DNA of 64,000 bases from Mycolicibacterium chubuense NBB4 (lineage in GTDB: Bacteria; Actinomycetota; Actinomycetes; Mycobacteriales; Mycobacteriaceae): assembly GCF_000266905.1 (NCBI RefSeq), contig NC_018027.1, positions 3,224,001 to 3,288,000 on the forward strand, written 5' to 3'. Shown here in pieces: positions 10,641-20,304 of this stretch. A program made the translations under genes and the position numbers. Each line of letters begins with the position of its first letter. Within the stretch, counting starts at the first letter, position 1. The notes beneath the pieces are model-generated. The model was not told the DNA's origin, did not search any database, and worked only from the letters and a program-made list of their open reading frames with translations.

Positions 10641-11258
10641 ATGGCACCGACGCAGATGCGCGGCAAGCGGTATGGCGAGGTGTTGCTCGTCAGCGTCGGA
10701 CCGGACGGACCTCAGGCCACCGTGTACAACACGTTCGGCCTCAACGACTGCCCGCCGGAGCTGTGGTCACGTCTCGATGCCGAGGTGCTGGCCAAAGACC
10801 ACGGGGCGGCCGCCGCGCTGCTCAACGGTCCGCGCTACTGGCTGATGGACAGCATCGAAAAGGACATGGGCACCCAGCCCGAGGTGGCGACGTTCGGTGG
10901 TCTCGACATGCTGCGGCAGGCGACGGTGAACCTGACGTCGATGAACCCGGCGCCGTATCTGCCGAACACGGTGAACCGCAATGCCGTCTTCGTATTCGAG
11001 GCAGGCAAACCCGTTTTCGAACTCCTCGCCCCCGACGGCAACCGCTGGGTGATGCAGACCTGGAGCCAGGTCGTCGACGCGGCGCTGGCCTACGACGACC
11101 TGCCCGGCCTGGCGGCGCGTCTGCGACTGCCCGAAGGTTGGCACTATCAGCCCCGCACCCTCGACGAGGAGCTGCGCATCGACACCAGCAGTCAGGCCGC
11201 CCAGGTACTTCAGGACGACCTGACCAACAGCTACTCGCTGCTGGCGGAGAACACCTGA
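10641..11258 (+). CDS. Conserved mycobacterial hypothetical protein (Rv2114-like)
   Basis: 205 residues, soluble, no signal peptide or membrane segment. The stretch VYNTFGLNDCPPELWSRLDAE near residues 28-48 is highly conserved-looking, but no domain of known function is recognised. ATG 10641 has GAGGAGCTGGGG upstream. It lies 19 bp after the membrane-protein gene, and the pair is a conserved neighbour of the Pup-proteasome genes. Its last 28 bp overlap the end of the convergent PaaK-like gene. Confidence 0.8.
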   Translation: MAPTQMRGKRYGEVLLVSVGPDGPQATVYNTFGLNDCPPELWSRLDAEVLAKDHGAAAALLNGPRYWLMDSIEKDMGTQPEVATFGGLDMLRQATVNLTSMNPAPYLPNTVNRNAVFVFEAGKPVFELLAPDGNRWVMQTWSQVVDAALAYDDLPGLAARLRLPEGWHYQPRTLDEELRIDTSSQAAQVLQDDLTNSYSLLAENT

Positions 11259-12622
11259 CGGAACTTGCCGCTTCGCCGGTCGGCCGCTGGGGATCGCGGC
11301 GAGAGCCCCACCTGGATCGAGGCGAGGCCCTGGCCTGCGAGGAAGTCCTGCAGCCGGTCGTGCACGGCCTGCCACACCGCGGCCGGGTCGGCCCCGGTCT
11401 GCGGTTGAAGTCGCACCTGCAGCGTCCGCGGGCCTGTGCGGACGGCCTGAAACCGGCTCACACCCGGCGTCTCCTCCACGATCGTCCCGAGCGCCAGCGG
11501 CAGGACCCGGACCGATCGCCCGTCGGCCGATTCGAAGACGAGCAGGTCACCGGACCGGCCCTCCACGACGATCCCGGGCAGCCGGTTGCCGCACGCGCAC
11601 GCCGCGGCGATCACCGTGACGCGGTCGCCGAGGTCGTAACGGATCAGGGGCTGGATCCGGTTGGCCAGATTCGTCACCAGCACGGTGTGGGATGTGACGC
11701 CGGCAGGGACCGGCCGGTGGTCCTCGTCGACCGGTTCGAACAGGAACCAGTCGCTGTTGATGTGGATCCGCCCTGCCGAACACTGTGCGCCCAAGGCGAC
11801 GAACTCGGCCGATCCGTAACGGTTCTGCACGAGACAGTCGAAGGTCGACTCGATGTCGGTGCGGGCCGCGGTGGACAGATGCTCCCCCGCCGTGATCGCC
11901 AGTACCGGCCGGATGTTCAGCCGGCCGGCCCGTTGCTCGGCCGCGAGCAGTGTCAGTGCCGTCGGGTAGCCCTCCAGCACCGTCGGCTGGAAATCATCGA
12001 GTTCTGCCACGAGATCCGGGACGGGTCGCAGCACCGAGAACACCCGCAGCCGGCGGGCGAGCGCCGGGTGGCGTCGTCGGGCGCTTTCCAGCGCGGCGGC
12101 CGCACCGAAGTGGCCGCCTCCCGCGAAGAGTGCAGCCACCCGCAGCCCGCGTCGTGCCACCCCACCCAGGACGTGCCGGGCGGTCACGGTGTGCCATTCG
12201 CCGCGGCGTCCAACCAGTGACAACAGAGCCCACGAGGGGCCGTCGTGCACGATGACGCCTGGTTCTCCGGTCGTTCCGGATGTCGTGACGACGTGATACC
12301 GGCCGAGATACGGCGCTCCCGCCAGCGAGGCGTCGGCCAGGAAGTCACGCCGCAGCGCGTCGATGGTGACGTCGGGGTCGGTCACCCAGTCGTCGAAGTG
12401 ATCCATGAGCTCGCGCTTGGCGGTCACGGGAAGCGACCTCACATTGACCGGCCCGGGTTCCACGTTGCGGTACAGGTGCCGGTAGTAGGGCGACGCCGTG
12501 CGGGCGTGGTGCACCAGCGCGTCGAGCCTCGTGCGCTGACGGTCCGCGATGGCTGTCCCGTCACCGCGGCGGAACCGCCACGCCTCCCAGGCCATGTTCA
12601 GCAGGTCGAGGCGCTCGGACAC
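11231..12622 (-). CDS. PaaK/CapK-like adenylate-forming enzyme (phenylacetate-CoA ligase family)
   Basis: 463 residues, similar to the phenylacetate-CoA ligase family rather than to fatty-acid CoA ligases. The AMP-binding P-loop is VVTTSGTTGEPGVIV near residue 110. A GYPTALTLLA segment, NRYGSAEF and RYDLGDRV correspond to the A4, A5 and A7-type motifs. Such proteins activate an aryl or fatty acid as acyl-adenylate. The acyl substrate cannot be read from the sequence. It lies 6 bp downstream of an adenosine-specific-kinase family gene, forming a two-gene cassette between the Rv2114-like gene and mpa. Its 3' end overlaps the convergent gene by 28 bp. Confidence 0.8.
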   Translation of the reverse strand: MSERLDLLNMAWEAWRFRRGDGTAIADRQRTRLDALVHHARTASPYYRHLYRNVEPGPVNVRSLPVTAKRELMDHFDDWVTDPDVTIDALRRDFLADASLAGAPYLGRYHVVTTSGTTGEPGVIVHDGPSWALLSLVGRRGEWHTVTARHVLGGVARRGLRVAALFAGGGHFGAAAALESARRRHPALARRLRVFSVLRPVPDLVAELDDFQPTVLEGYPTALTLLAAEQRAGRLNIRPVLAITAGEHLSTAARTDIESTFDCLVQNRYGSAEFVALGAQCSAGRIHINSDWFLFEPVDEDHRPVPAGVTSHTVLVTNLANRIQPLIRYDLGDRVTVIAAACACGNRLPGIVVEGRSGDLLVFESADGRSVRVLPLALGTIVEETPGVSRFQAVRTGPRTLQVRLQPQTGADPAAVWQAVHDRLQDFLAGQGLASIQVGLSPRSPAADRRSGKFRQVFSASSE

Positions 12623-12628
12623 GGGCGC

Positions 12629-13126
12629 TCAGAGTTTGTAGCCGATGGCGCGCAACAGGTTGCGCCGGTCCGCGACGTCTTCGCCGGTCTCCGCCCCCAG
12701 CGGCGGCTCGCCGTCGACCACACCGACGATGCCGCGGCCCAGAGAGGTCACCGCGAGTACGACCTGCACGGGATTGGCTGTGGCGCAGTAGATTCCGCAG
12801 ACCTCGGGGATCGCCTTGATCGGATTGAGCACGTTGACGGGAAAGCCCTCACGCAGGAAGATCACGAAACAGTGCCCGGCGCCGATCGCCAGTGCGTTGC
12901 GGGTGGCCAGCTCGACCAGCTCGGGATCGTTGCCCGACCGCCGCACCAACCGCGGCCCCGACGCTTCACAGAACGCCAGACCGAACCGCAGCGCTGCGCT
13001 GACCCCGACCAGGGCCTCGTGCAGGTCCTCGACGGTCTTGATGAAGTGCGCCTGACCGACGATCACGTTGAGGTCGTCCGGCTTGTCGACGGACACCACA
13101 TCCCAGGACAGCGACGGCGCGGTCAC
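12629..13126 (-). CDS. Adenosine-specific kinase family protein (PF04008/DUF355)
   Basis: 165 residues covering the whole length of this small family. The hallmark is FPVNVLNPIKAIPEVCGIYC followed by ATANPVQVVLA and GRGIVGVVDG. The family name comes from work on archaeal and Thermotoga members; its role in actinobacteria is not established. The gene precedes the PaaK-like gene by 6 bp on the same strand, so the two are almost certainly coexpressed. A role around adenylates produced or used by the neighbour is possible but only inferred. Confidence 0.8.
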   Translation of the reverse strand: MTAPSLSWDVVSVDKPDDLNVIVGQAHFIKTVEDLHEALVGVSAALRFGLAFCEASGPRLVRRSGNDPELVELATRNALAIGAGHCFVIFLREGFPVNVLNPIKAIPEVCGIYCATANPVQVVLAVTSLGRGIVGVVDGEPPLGAETGEDVADRRNLLRAIGYKL

Positions 13127-13172
13127 ATGACCATGCTGCCACCGTCGCCGCCCCGGCTGAAGCGTATTGCCG

Positions 13173-15014
13173 CTACAGGTACTGGCCCAGGTTGGACTCG
13201 GTGTCGATCGCCCGGCTGGCCGACGAACTCTTGCCGGTGACGAGCGTGCGGATGTAGACGATCCGCTCGCCCTTCTTGCCCGAGATGCGGGCCCAGTCGT
13301 CGGGATTGGTGGTGTTGGGCAGGTCCTCGTTCTCGGCGAACTCGTCGACGATCGAGTCGAGCAGGTGCTGGATCCGCAGGCCCGCCTGGCCCGTTTCCAG
13401 CACGGACTTGATCGCGTACTTCTTGGCCCGGTCGACGACGTTCTGGATCATCGCCCCGGAGTTGAAGTCCTTGAAGTACATGACTTCCTTGTCACCGTTG
13501 GCGTAGGTGACCTCCAGGAACCGGTTGTCGTCGATCTCGGCGTACATCCGGTCGACGACCTTCTCGATCATCGCCTTGATCGTCAGCGAGCGGTCGCCGC
13601 CGAACTCGGCGAGGTCGTCGGTGTGCACCGGCAGGGCCTCGGTGAGGTACTTGCTGAAGATGTCCTGCGCGGACTCGGCATCCGGCCGCTCGATCTTGAT
13701 CTTGACGTCCAGGCGGCCGGGCCGCAGGATCGCCGGATCGATCATGTCCTCGCGGTTGGAGGCGCCGATCACGATGACGTTCTCGAGTCCCTCCACACCG
13801 TCGATCTCGCTGAGCAGCTGCGGCACCACGGTCGTCTCGACGTCGGAGCTGACGCCGGTGCCGCGGGTACGGAAGATCGAGTCCATCTCGTCGAAGAACA
13901 CGATCACCGGGGTGCCCTCGGAGGCCTTCTCGCGGGCCCGCTGGAAGATCAGCCGGATGTGCCGCTCGGTCTCACCGACGAACTTGTTCAGCAGCTCGGG
14001 GCCCTTGATGTTGAGAAAGTAGCTCTTGGCCTCACGGGCGTCGTCCCCGCGGACCTCGGCCATCTTCTTGGCCAGCGAGTTGGCGACGGCCTTGGCGATC
14101 AGAGTCTTGCCGCAACCGGGCGGACCGTAGAGCAGAACGCCCTTGGGCGGCCGCAGCGAGTATTCCCGGTAGAGCTCCTTGTGCAGGAACGGCAGCTCGA
14201 CGGCATCTCGGATCTGCTCGATCTGCCGGCCCAGCCCGCCGATGTCGTTGTAGCTGACGTCGGGCACCTCTTCGAGCACGAGGTCTTCGACCTCGGCCTT
14301 GGGGATGCGCTCGAACGCGTAGCCGGCCTTGGTGTCGACCAACAGCGAGTCGCCGGGGCGCAGCTTGCGTGGCCGTCCGTCGTCGAAATCGTCCTCGACT
14401 TCGGTCTCGGGCAGGAGCTCGGCGGCCACCAGCGGCTCGGCGAGCCAGACGATCCGCTCCTCGTCGGCATGGCCGACCACCAGCGCCCGGTGGCCGTCGG
14501 CGAGGATCTCGCGCAGCGTGCTGATCTCACCGACGGACTCGAAGTGACCGGCCTCGACGACGGTCAGCGCCTCGTTGAGGCGCACCGTCTGGCCCTTCTT
14601 CAGTTCTTTGGTGTCGATGTTCGGGGAGCACGTCAGCCGCATCTTGCGTCCCGAGGTGAACACGTCGACCGTCTCGTCGTCCTGCACGGAGAGCAGCACG
14701 CCGTAGCCGCTGGGCGGTTGGCCGAGCCGGTCGACTTCCTCTCGCAGAGCGAGCAATTGCTGCCGCGCTTCCTTGAGCGTGTCCATCAGTTTGGCGTTGC
14801 GGGCGGCGAGCGAGTCGATGCGCGCCTCCAGCTGATGCACATCACGGGCACTGCGCAGTCCGCTCTGCGGACCTACCACACCCTCGAGCTGCTCCCGGAG
14901 GACGGCAGCTTCACGGCGCAGGTGTTCCAGTTCTGCAGCATCCTCGCTGGAGAGATGACTATCAGAGGATGTCCCAAAGACTTCAGAGGCTTCAGAACGC
15001 TCGGACTCACTCAT
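13173..15014 (-). CDS. mpa: Proteasomal AAA ATPase Mpa/ARC
   Basis: 613 residues. This hexameric unfoldase binds Pup by its N-terminal coiled coil and feeds pupylated proteins to the 20S core. Coiled coil spans roughly residues 25-80, followed by two OB-fold regions. The AAA domain has Walker A GPPGCGKT and Walker [13 protein letters not shown]. The C-terminus is GQYL, the motif that docks into the PrcA ring. ATG 15014 is chosen because AAAGGAG lies 6 bp upstream; an in-frame GTG at 15032 would place this ribosome site inside the gene. It is separated from dop by an inserted cassette and two plus-strand genes. Confidence 0.97.
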   Translation of the reverse strand: MSESERSEASEVFGTSSDSHLSSEDAAELEHLRREAAVLREQLEGVVGPQSGLRSARDVHQLEARIDSLAARNAKLMDTLKEARQQLLALREEVDRLGQPPSGYGVLLSVQDDETVDVFTSGRKMRLTCSPNIDTKELKKGQTVRLNEALTVVEAGHFESVGEISTLREILADGHRALVVGHADEERIVWLAEPLVAAELLPETEVEDDFDDGRPRKLRPGDSLLVDTKAGYAFERIPKAEVEDLVLEEVPDVSYNDIGGLGRQIEQIRDAVELPFLHKELYREYSLRPPKGVLLYGPPGCGKTLIAKAVANSLAKKMAEVRGDDAREAKSYFLNIKGPELLNKFVGETERHIRLIFQRAREKASEGTPVIVFFDEMDSIFRTRGTGVSSDVETTVVPQLLSEIDGVEGLENVIVIGASNREDMIDPAILRPGRLDVKIKIERPDAESAQDIFSKYLTEALPVHTDDLAEFGGDRSLTIKAMIEKVVDRMYAEIDDNRFLEVTYANGDKEVMYFKDFNSGAMIQNVVDRAKKYAIKSVLETGQAGLRIQHLLDSIVDEFAENEDLPNTTNPDDWARISGKKGERIVYIRTLVTGKSSSASRAIDTESNLGQYL

Positions 15015-15160
15015 GTTGCGCTCCTTTCCCACACCGGATGTTGGTGCGGTAACAACTTCAACGCTACCGGCGATTCAGTCATTGTGTGTGCTGTAGGAAT
15101 TCGACACACCAGCAACACTGTTAACCTCTGAAGATCAGTCGGCCTTACGGAAGGACAGCC

Positions 15161-15655
15161 GTGACCCTGAAAACCCTCGTCACCAGCCTGACTGCTGGGG
15201 CGGCAGCCGCCGCAGTACTCGGCGGCGCCGCAGCGGGTGTGACCTCAATTGCAGCCGGCGCAGGGATCGCCGCCGCATCTCCTGCGGTGTCGAACCTGCC
15301 CGAGTCGCCGGCGCCTGATCTTCAGGGCCCGCTGGTGTCGACGCTGGCGGCGCTGTCCGGACCGGGCTCTTTCGCCGGCACCAAGGGCAGTTACATCCAG
15401 GGTGGTCTGGGCCGCATCGAGGCGCGCGTCGCCGACAGTGGATACGCCAACGCGGCGGCCAAGGGCTACTTCCCGCTCAGCTTCTCGATCAACAACATCG
15501 ACGTCAACGGCCCGATCGCCACGGCGAGCGTCACCGCGACGGCGGCCTCGGGCGCCACGGCGACCCAGCCGCTGACGTTCATCGCCGGCCCCAGCCCGAC
15601 CGGGTGGCAGCTGTCGAAGGACTCGGCGCTGTCGCTGATGAACTCGGTGGGCTGA
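15161..15655 (+). CDS. Secreted MTB12/CFP2-like low-molecular-weight antigen
   Basis: 164 residues. The start is GTG 15161, with ACGGAAGGAC just upstream. An Ala/Gly-rich signal peptide of about 40 residues ends near AIAAASPA. The mature part has the MTB12-family core (GGLGRIEARVADSGY, FPLSFSINNI, GWQLSKDSALSLM). These are small exported mycobacterial proteins of unknown biochemical function, known as T-cell antigens. Transcribed divergently from mpa across a 146-bp gap, and followed 22 bp later by the lipoprotein paralogue. Confidence 0.8.
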   Translation: MTLKTLVTSLTAGAAAAAVLGGAAAGVTSIAAGAGIAAASPAVSNLPESPAPDLQGPLVSTLAALSGPGSFAGTKGSYIQGGLGRIEARVADSGYANAAAKGYFPLSFSINNIDVNGPIATASVTATAASGATATQPLTFIAGPSPTGWQLSKDSALSLMNSVG

Positions 15656-15677
15656 TAATCCCGGTTCTTACCGATCC

Positions 15678-16334
15678 ATGACGCTGGTGCGTCGCACCGT
15701 CTTGGTCCGTAGCGCCGTCGCAGCGGTGGCGGCGCTCGGACTGAGCGGGTGCACGCATTCGGCGCCCCCGCCCGCGGCACCCACCGTCGAGACGTCTCCC
15801 GCCCCGTCGGTGGGCATGCCCGCGCCCAGTCCGCCCGCGCCGGGCGGACCTCCGTTGCCGCCCGACGCCGCGCTGATCGATGTGATGAATCGGTTGGCCG
15901 ACCCCGGCGTCCCGGGCGAGCAGAAGATCCCGTTGATCGCGAACGGCACGGCGGTGGAAGCAACCGGCCTCGACCGCTTCACGGGCGCCCTGCGGGACAA
16001 CGGCTCCTATCCGTTGACCTTCGAGGCGCGCGACCTGGCCTGGTCGCAGACCCAGCCGGGCGACGTCGTCGCAACGGTGGTCATCCGCACCGCCAACCCA
16101 CAGACCGGTGCGTTCACGTATCCGATGCAATTCGCCCCGGCGGGGCCCGCCTGGCAGTTGACGCGTGAGAGCGCCGACCAGTGGCTGGATCTGAACGCTC
16201 CTCCCGCGTCCACTCCAGAGGCTCCGCCGCCCCCTCCGCCTCCCGCGCCCGCGCCCGAACTCCCGCCGCCGGGCCCCGCGCCCGAGACTCCGCCGCCCCC
16301 CGCCCCCGCGCCTCCCGCACCGCCGACACCCTGA
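15678..16334 (+). CDS. lppK: LppK-like lipoprotein with MTB12 fold and proline-rich tail
   Basis: 218 residues. The signal peptide ends in the lipobox ALGLSGC, so Cys is about residue 26 and would be lipidated. The middle (DVMNRLADPGVPGEQKIPLI, YPLTFEARDL, AWQLTRESADQWL) matches the MTB12-type domain of the gene just upstream, so the two are tandem paralogues. The last 45 residues are almost only Pro, Ala and Glu, likely to span the cell wall or bind partners. The position after mpa corresponds to lppK of M. tuberculosis. Four bp before the DUF503 gene. Confidence 0.8.
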   Translation: MTLVRRTVLVRSAVAAVAALGLSGCTHSAPPPAAPTVETSPAPSVGMPAPSPPAPGGPPLPPDAALIDVMNRLADPGVPGEQKIPLIANGTAVEATGLDRFTGALRDNGSYPLTFEARDLAWSQTQPGDVVATVVIRTANPQTGAFTYPMQFAPAGPAWQLTRESADQWLDLNAPPASTPEAPPPPPPPAPAPELPPPGPAPETPPPPAPAPPAPPTP

Positions 16335-16337
16335 TCG

Positions 16338-16634
16338 ATGTGGATCGGCTGGCTGGAGTTCGATCTGCTCCTGGGTGACGTGCGATCGCTGAAGCAGAAG
16401 CGCTCGGCCGTTCGCCCGTTGATCGCCGAACTGGCCCGCAAGTTCGCCGTATCGGCCGCCGAGACCGGGTGCCACGAGTTGTACCGCCGTGCGGGTATCG
16501 GCATCGCGATCGTCTCGCCCGACCAGGCCCACGCGGTCTCGGTGCTCGACGCCGCGGAACGGCTGGTGGCTGCGCGCCCGGAGTTCGAGTTGCTGTCGAC
16601 ACGGCGCGGGTTGCGCCGCAGCACCGACGATTAG
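16338..16634 (+). CDS. DUF503 family small protein (Rv2117-like)
   Basis: 98 residues. The N-terminus MWIGWLEFDLLLGDVRSLKQKR is the DUF503/YlxP signature, and the rest keeps the family's beta-alpha-beta pattern. Family members are small ribosome-associated or unknown-function proteins in many bacteria. It starts 3 bp after the lppK stop and is probably cotranscribed. The stop lies 13 bp from the convergent trmI stop. Confidence 0.8.
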   Translation: MWIGWLEFDLLLGDVRSLKQKRSAVRPLIAELARKFAVSAAETGCHELYRRAGIGIAIVSPDQAHAVSVLDAAERLVAARPEFELLSTRRGLRRSTDD

Positions 16635-16647
16635 ACCCGCGGACGAC

Positions 16648-17484
<837 letters not shown>

Positions 17485-17561
17485 TCAGCCTGCCAGTCAA
17501 CGCGCCACGGTTGACGCCCGGGTTGCCCGGATCTGTCCGACCGACGTTTTAGGGTGATTGC

Positions 17562-18455
17562 ATGAGCGAGCCGACGGACGGTGGCGGACGGGGACAGCGC
17601 GTACGGCGCCCCGCGCTGTCCCCGTCGCGCGCGAGCGATTTCAAGCAGTGCCCGCTGCTCTACCGGTTCCGGGCCATCGACCGGCTGCCCGAGCCGTCGT
17701 CGGCAGCGCAGCTGCGCGGCTCGGTGGTGCATGCCGCACTCGAACAGCTCTATGCGCTGCCCGCCCCCGAACGCGTCCCCGAGACGGCCCTCTCGCTGGT
17801 GGCGCCGGCATGGGACCGGGTGATCGCCGAGCAACCCCTGCTGGCCACCGACATCGAGCCGGCCCTGCGGGCCGACCTCCTCGAGGAGGCGCGGGCGCTG
17901 TTGTCGGGCTACTACCGGCTGGAGGACCCCACCCGGTTCGACCCGCAGAGTTGCGAGCAACGCGTGGAAGTGGAGCTGGCCGACGGCACGCTGCTGCGCG
18001 GATTCGTCGACCGCATCGACGTCGCACCGACCGGGGAACTGCGCGTGGTCGACTACAAGACCGGCAAGGCCCCGCCGGAAGCGCGGGCGCTGGCCGAGTT
18101 CAAGGCGATGTTCCAGATGAAGTTCTACGCGGTGGCGCTGCTGCGCTCCCGCGGCGTGCTGCCCACCCGGCTGCGGCTGCTCTACCTCGCCGACAGCCAG
18201 GTACTCGACTACACACCCGACCTCGACGAACTGGTGCGGTTCGAGAAGACCCTGATGGCGATCTGGCGTGCCATCCAATCGGCCGGCGCCACAGGCGATT
18301 TCCGCCCACGCCCGTCGCGGCTGTGCGACTGGTGCGCCCACCGGACGGTCTGCCCCGTCTTCGGTGGCACTCCCCCGCCGTACCCGGGGTGGCCCGAAGT
18401 GCTCGATGACGGCGATGCCGACGCCGTGCTACGCACCCGGGAGCCTGCTGCGTGA
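17562..18455 (+). CDS. RecB-family PD-(D/E)XK exonuclease-like protein (Rv2119-like)
   Basis: 297 residues. It has the Cas4/AddB-type single-domain nuclease layout. LSPSRASDFKQCPLLYRFRAID sits near the N-terminus, the catalytic GFVDRIDVA...LRVVDYKTGK (Asp and the D-x-K pair) lies in the middle, and a Cys cluster (CDWCAHRTVCP) closes the protein. The first Cys plus the three C-terminal Cys could bind a 4Fe-4S cluster, as in AddB and Cas4. It overlaps the following thioesterase start by 4 bp (GTGA). Likely a DNA repair nuclease; no helicase partner is nearby. Confidence 0.85.
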   Translation: MSEPTDGGGRGQRVRRPALSPSRASDFKQCPLLYRFRAIDRLPEPSSAAQLRGSVVHAALEQLYALPAPERVPETALSLVAPAWDRVIAEQPLLATDIEPALRADLLEEARALLSGYYRLEDPTRFDPQSCEQRVEVELADGTLLRGFVDRIDVAPTGELRVVDYKTGKAPPEARALAEFKAMFQMKFYAVALLRSRGVLPTRLRLLYLADSQVLDYTPDLDELVRFEKTLMAIWRAIQSAGATGDFRPRPSRLCDWCAHRTVCPVFGGTPPPYPGWPEVLDDGDADAVLRTREPAA

Positions 18456-19255
18456 TCGAGTGCCTCTTCCACCGGCGGGGCGGCGACGGCGAGTTCGAGG
18501 TCTTCGAGTCGACCGACGGCACCCGGAGCAATTGGGATCCGCAGATCCAGCACGGGTCACCACCGCTGGCGCTGCTGACCAAGGCCATCGAAGAACGGTC
18601 CGCCGGCACCGGCCTACGCATCGGCCGACTCACCCTGGACATCCTCGGCGCGATACCCGTTGCGCCCGTGCGGGTCCGGGCCTGGGTGGATCGCCCGGGC
18701 GCCCGCATCTCGATGATCGCCGCCGAAATGCTCGCCGACCGCCCCGACGGAAGCCGCCGGCCCGTCGCGCGCGTCACCGCGTGGCTGCTCGCGCCCAGCG
18801 ACACCAGCGACGTGGTCACCGACCGCTATCCGCCACTCGTGGAGGGCAAGGCGGCGAGCGTGGCCCATGCCTGGGAGGGCGCGCCGGGTTACCTGGAGAC
18901 CGTGAGCTGGCGCAGGCAGGTCGCCCCAGACCGTCTTGGCGAATCAGCCGTCGTCTGGCTGAGCCCCCTTGTCCCCCTCGTCGACTCCGAGCCGACGACG
19001 GCACTGCAGCGGCTGGCGATGGTGGTCGACTCGGCCAACGGCATCGGCGCCGCGCTGGACCCACAGCAGTTCCTCTTCATGAACACCGACACCGCCGTGC
19101 ACCTGCACCGGCTGCCTCGGGGCAGCGACTTCGCGTTACGTGCGAGAGGGTCGATCGGGCCCGACGGCATCGGCGTGACGACAGCCGAGATCTTCGATCG
19201 CGACGGCTTCATCGGCACCTGCGCGCAGACGCTGCTCGTGCAGCGACGCGTCTGA
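18452..19255 (+). CDS. Hotdog-fold acyl-CoA thioesterase-like protein
   Basis: 267 residues. This is a tandem hotdog protein of the TesB-like 'thioesterase superfamily' found widely in mycobacteria. The first repeat has NWDPQIQHGSPPLALLTKAIE and the second GIGAALDPQQFLFMNTD... ending GFIGTCAQTLLVQRR. The substrate is unknown. The start is GTG 18452, coupled to the nuclease stop. Confidence 0.7.
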   Translation: MIECLFHRRGGDGEFEVFESTDGTRSNWDPQIQHGSPPLALLTKAIEERSAGTGLRIGRLTLDILGAIPVAPVRVRAWVDRPGARISMIAAEMLADRPDGSRRPVARVTAWLLAPSDTSDVVTDRYPPLVEGKAASVAHAWEGAPGYLETVSWRRQVAPDRLGESAVVWLSPLVPLVDSEPTTALQRLAMVVDSANGIGAALDPQQFLFMNTDTAVHLHRLPRGSDFALRARGSIGPDGIGVTTAEIFDRDGFIGTCAQTLLVQRRV

Positions 19256-19278
19256 CCGCTGCCGCGAGATCCGCCGGG

Positions 19279-19653
19279 TCACAGGCCGTCGCGATCCACC
19301 GCGTCGTCGCGTGTGGGTCGAGAATCATCGTCGCGACGTCTCGGCGACTGCTGCAGCGACATCAGCAACAAGATCCCGAGAAGCCCGAAGATGACGAGAC
19401 CAGCGGCCAGGTCCGTCCACGCGAAGGGGTAGAACGCACCGTCGATCGAGAGCACCAGCACCGTCTCGACAGCCCCGAACAGCAGGAAGAAGATACCCAC
19501 CAGAAGCGGTGCGGCGAAGCGTCTCTTGCGGTGCAACTCGGTCCGGCGCAATTCGACCATCAACGTGAGCAACAGGACCGGGAGAACCTGCGCCAGCGTC
19601 GCGGCGGTCGGGCCGTCGATCAGCACGACTCTGAAGTGGGTGAGGTCAGTCAT
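19279..19653 (-). CDS. Small membrane protein of unknown function
   Basis: 124 residues with three hydrophobic segments, near 16-35, 48-68 and 78-98, and a highly charged C-terminal tail rich in Arg and Asp. The short basic loop RRTELHRKRR lies between the first two segments. No domain recognised. It converges on the thioesterase gene (23-bp gap) and diverges from the PPOX-fold gene. Confidence 0.65.
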   Translation of the reverse strand: MTDLTHFRVVLIDGPTAATLAQVLPVLLLTLMVELRRTELHRKRRFAAPLLVGIFFLLFGAVETVLVLSIDGAFYPFAWTDLAAGLVIFGLLGILLLMSLQQSPRRRDDDSRPTRDDAVDRDGL

Positions 19654-19776
19654 CGCCGCTCAACGTTAGAGCCCTTCGTCGCCGTCGCCATGGTCGTTCA
19701 GGTGTTCTTCCAGTGAATGCACAGTGGCCGTTCCGGCGTGGGAATAACGGCCGTGGCCGACCCTGTTGGCTCGACC

Positions 19777-20202
19777 ATGAAGGCCTTCACGGATCAGGAA
19801 CGGCAGAGTTTCCTCGCGGGCAAGCACGTCGGCGTGCTGGCGGTGGCGGCATCGAACGGTAGGCCGCCGGCCGGCGTTCCGATCTGGTACGACTACATCG
19901 ACGGGCACATCCGGATCAACACGGGGGCCTCGTCGCGGAAGGCCCGGCTCATCGAGCAAGCCGGTGCGGTGACGCTGGTCGTCCAGCGGGAGGATCCGCC
20001 CTACCAGTACGTCGTCGTCGAGGGCACGGTCGTCGAGACCACCAGCCCCGCGCCGCTGGACGCCCGCGAAGCCATCGCCATCCGCTACCTCGGCGAGAAA
20101 GACGGACGCGCGTTCGTGCAGGGTATGGGCGACGTGGGGAGCGTGTTGTTCACTATTCGTCCCGACCGCTGGATCAGTGCGGACTACTCCGAGGACAGCT
20201 GA
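19777..20202 (+). CDS. PPOX-class pyridoxamine 5'-phosphate oxidase-like (probable F420- or FMN-dependent) protein
   Basis: 141 residues from ATG 19777. An in-frame ATG 60 bp upstream is possible, but the homologous part begins at LAGKHVGVLAVAASNGRPPAGVPIWYDY. The split-barrel pattern (PIWYDY, NTGASSRKARLI, VTLVVQREDPPYQYVVVEG) is that of mycobacterial F420/flavin-binding PPOX proteins. Members reduce or oxidise small organics; substrate unknown. Its stop is followed directly by a decayed DUF1906 fragment. Confidence 0.75.
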   Translation: MKAFTDQERQSFLAGKHVGVLAVAASNGRPPAGVPIWYDYIDGHIRINTGASSRKARLIEQAGAVTLVVQREDPPYQYVVVEGTVVETTSPAPLDAREAIAIRYLGEKDGRAFVQGMGDVGSVLFTIRPDRWISADYSEDS

Positions 20203-20209
20203 ACCTCTG

Positions 20210-20304
20210 CACCGTGGCGCTGCAGTGGTTTTCGCGGCATCATCGGGATCTCGAGCATCACCGGCGACCGATGGGCGTGGCAGAGACGCGCCTCATCCGG
20301 CACG
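20210..20304 (+). pseudogene. Remnant of a DUF1906 (Rv2525c-like) gene
   Basis: This stretch is clearly related to the intact DUF1906 gene at 25809-26618. 20213-20238 matches 26312-26338 (TGGCGCTGCAGTGGTTT then CGCGG), with one extra T. 20239-20304 then matches 26417-26482 (TCATCGGGAT, CGAGCAT, CCGATGGGC, TGGCAGA) with about ten mismatches. Roughly 78 bp of the intact gene between the blocks is missing, the junction falling at a short shared ATC. The stop codon of the phosphatase gene (20293-20295, minus strand) lies inside the remnant. Confidence 0.8.

Noticed and set aside
7801..10845. A plus-strand open frame of about 1000 codons across dop and the membrane-protein gene
   Set aside because: It crosses two well-supported genes in other frames, has no domain, and its amino-acid make-up is that of antisense GC-rich sequence.
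15014..15032. GTG start for mpa six codons upstream
   Set aside because: It would put the strong AAAGGAG ribosome site inside the coding region; ATG 15014 is correctly spaced.
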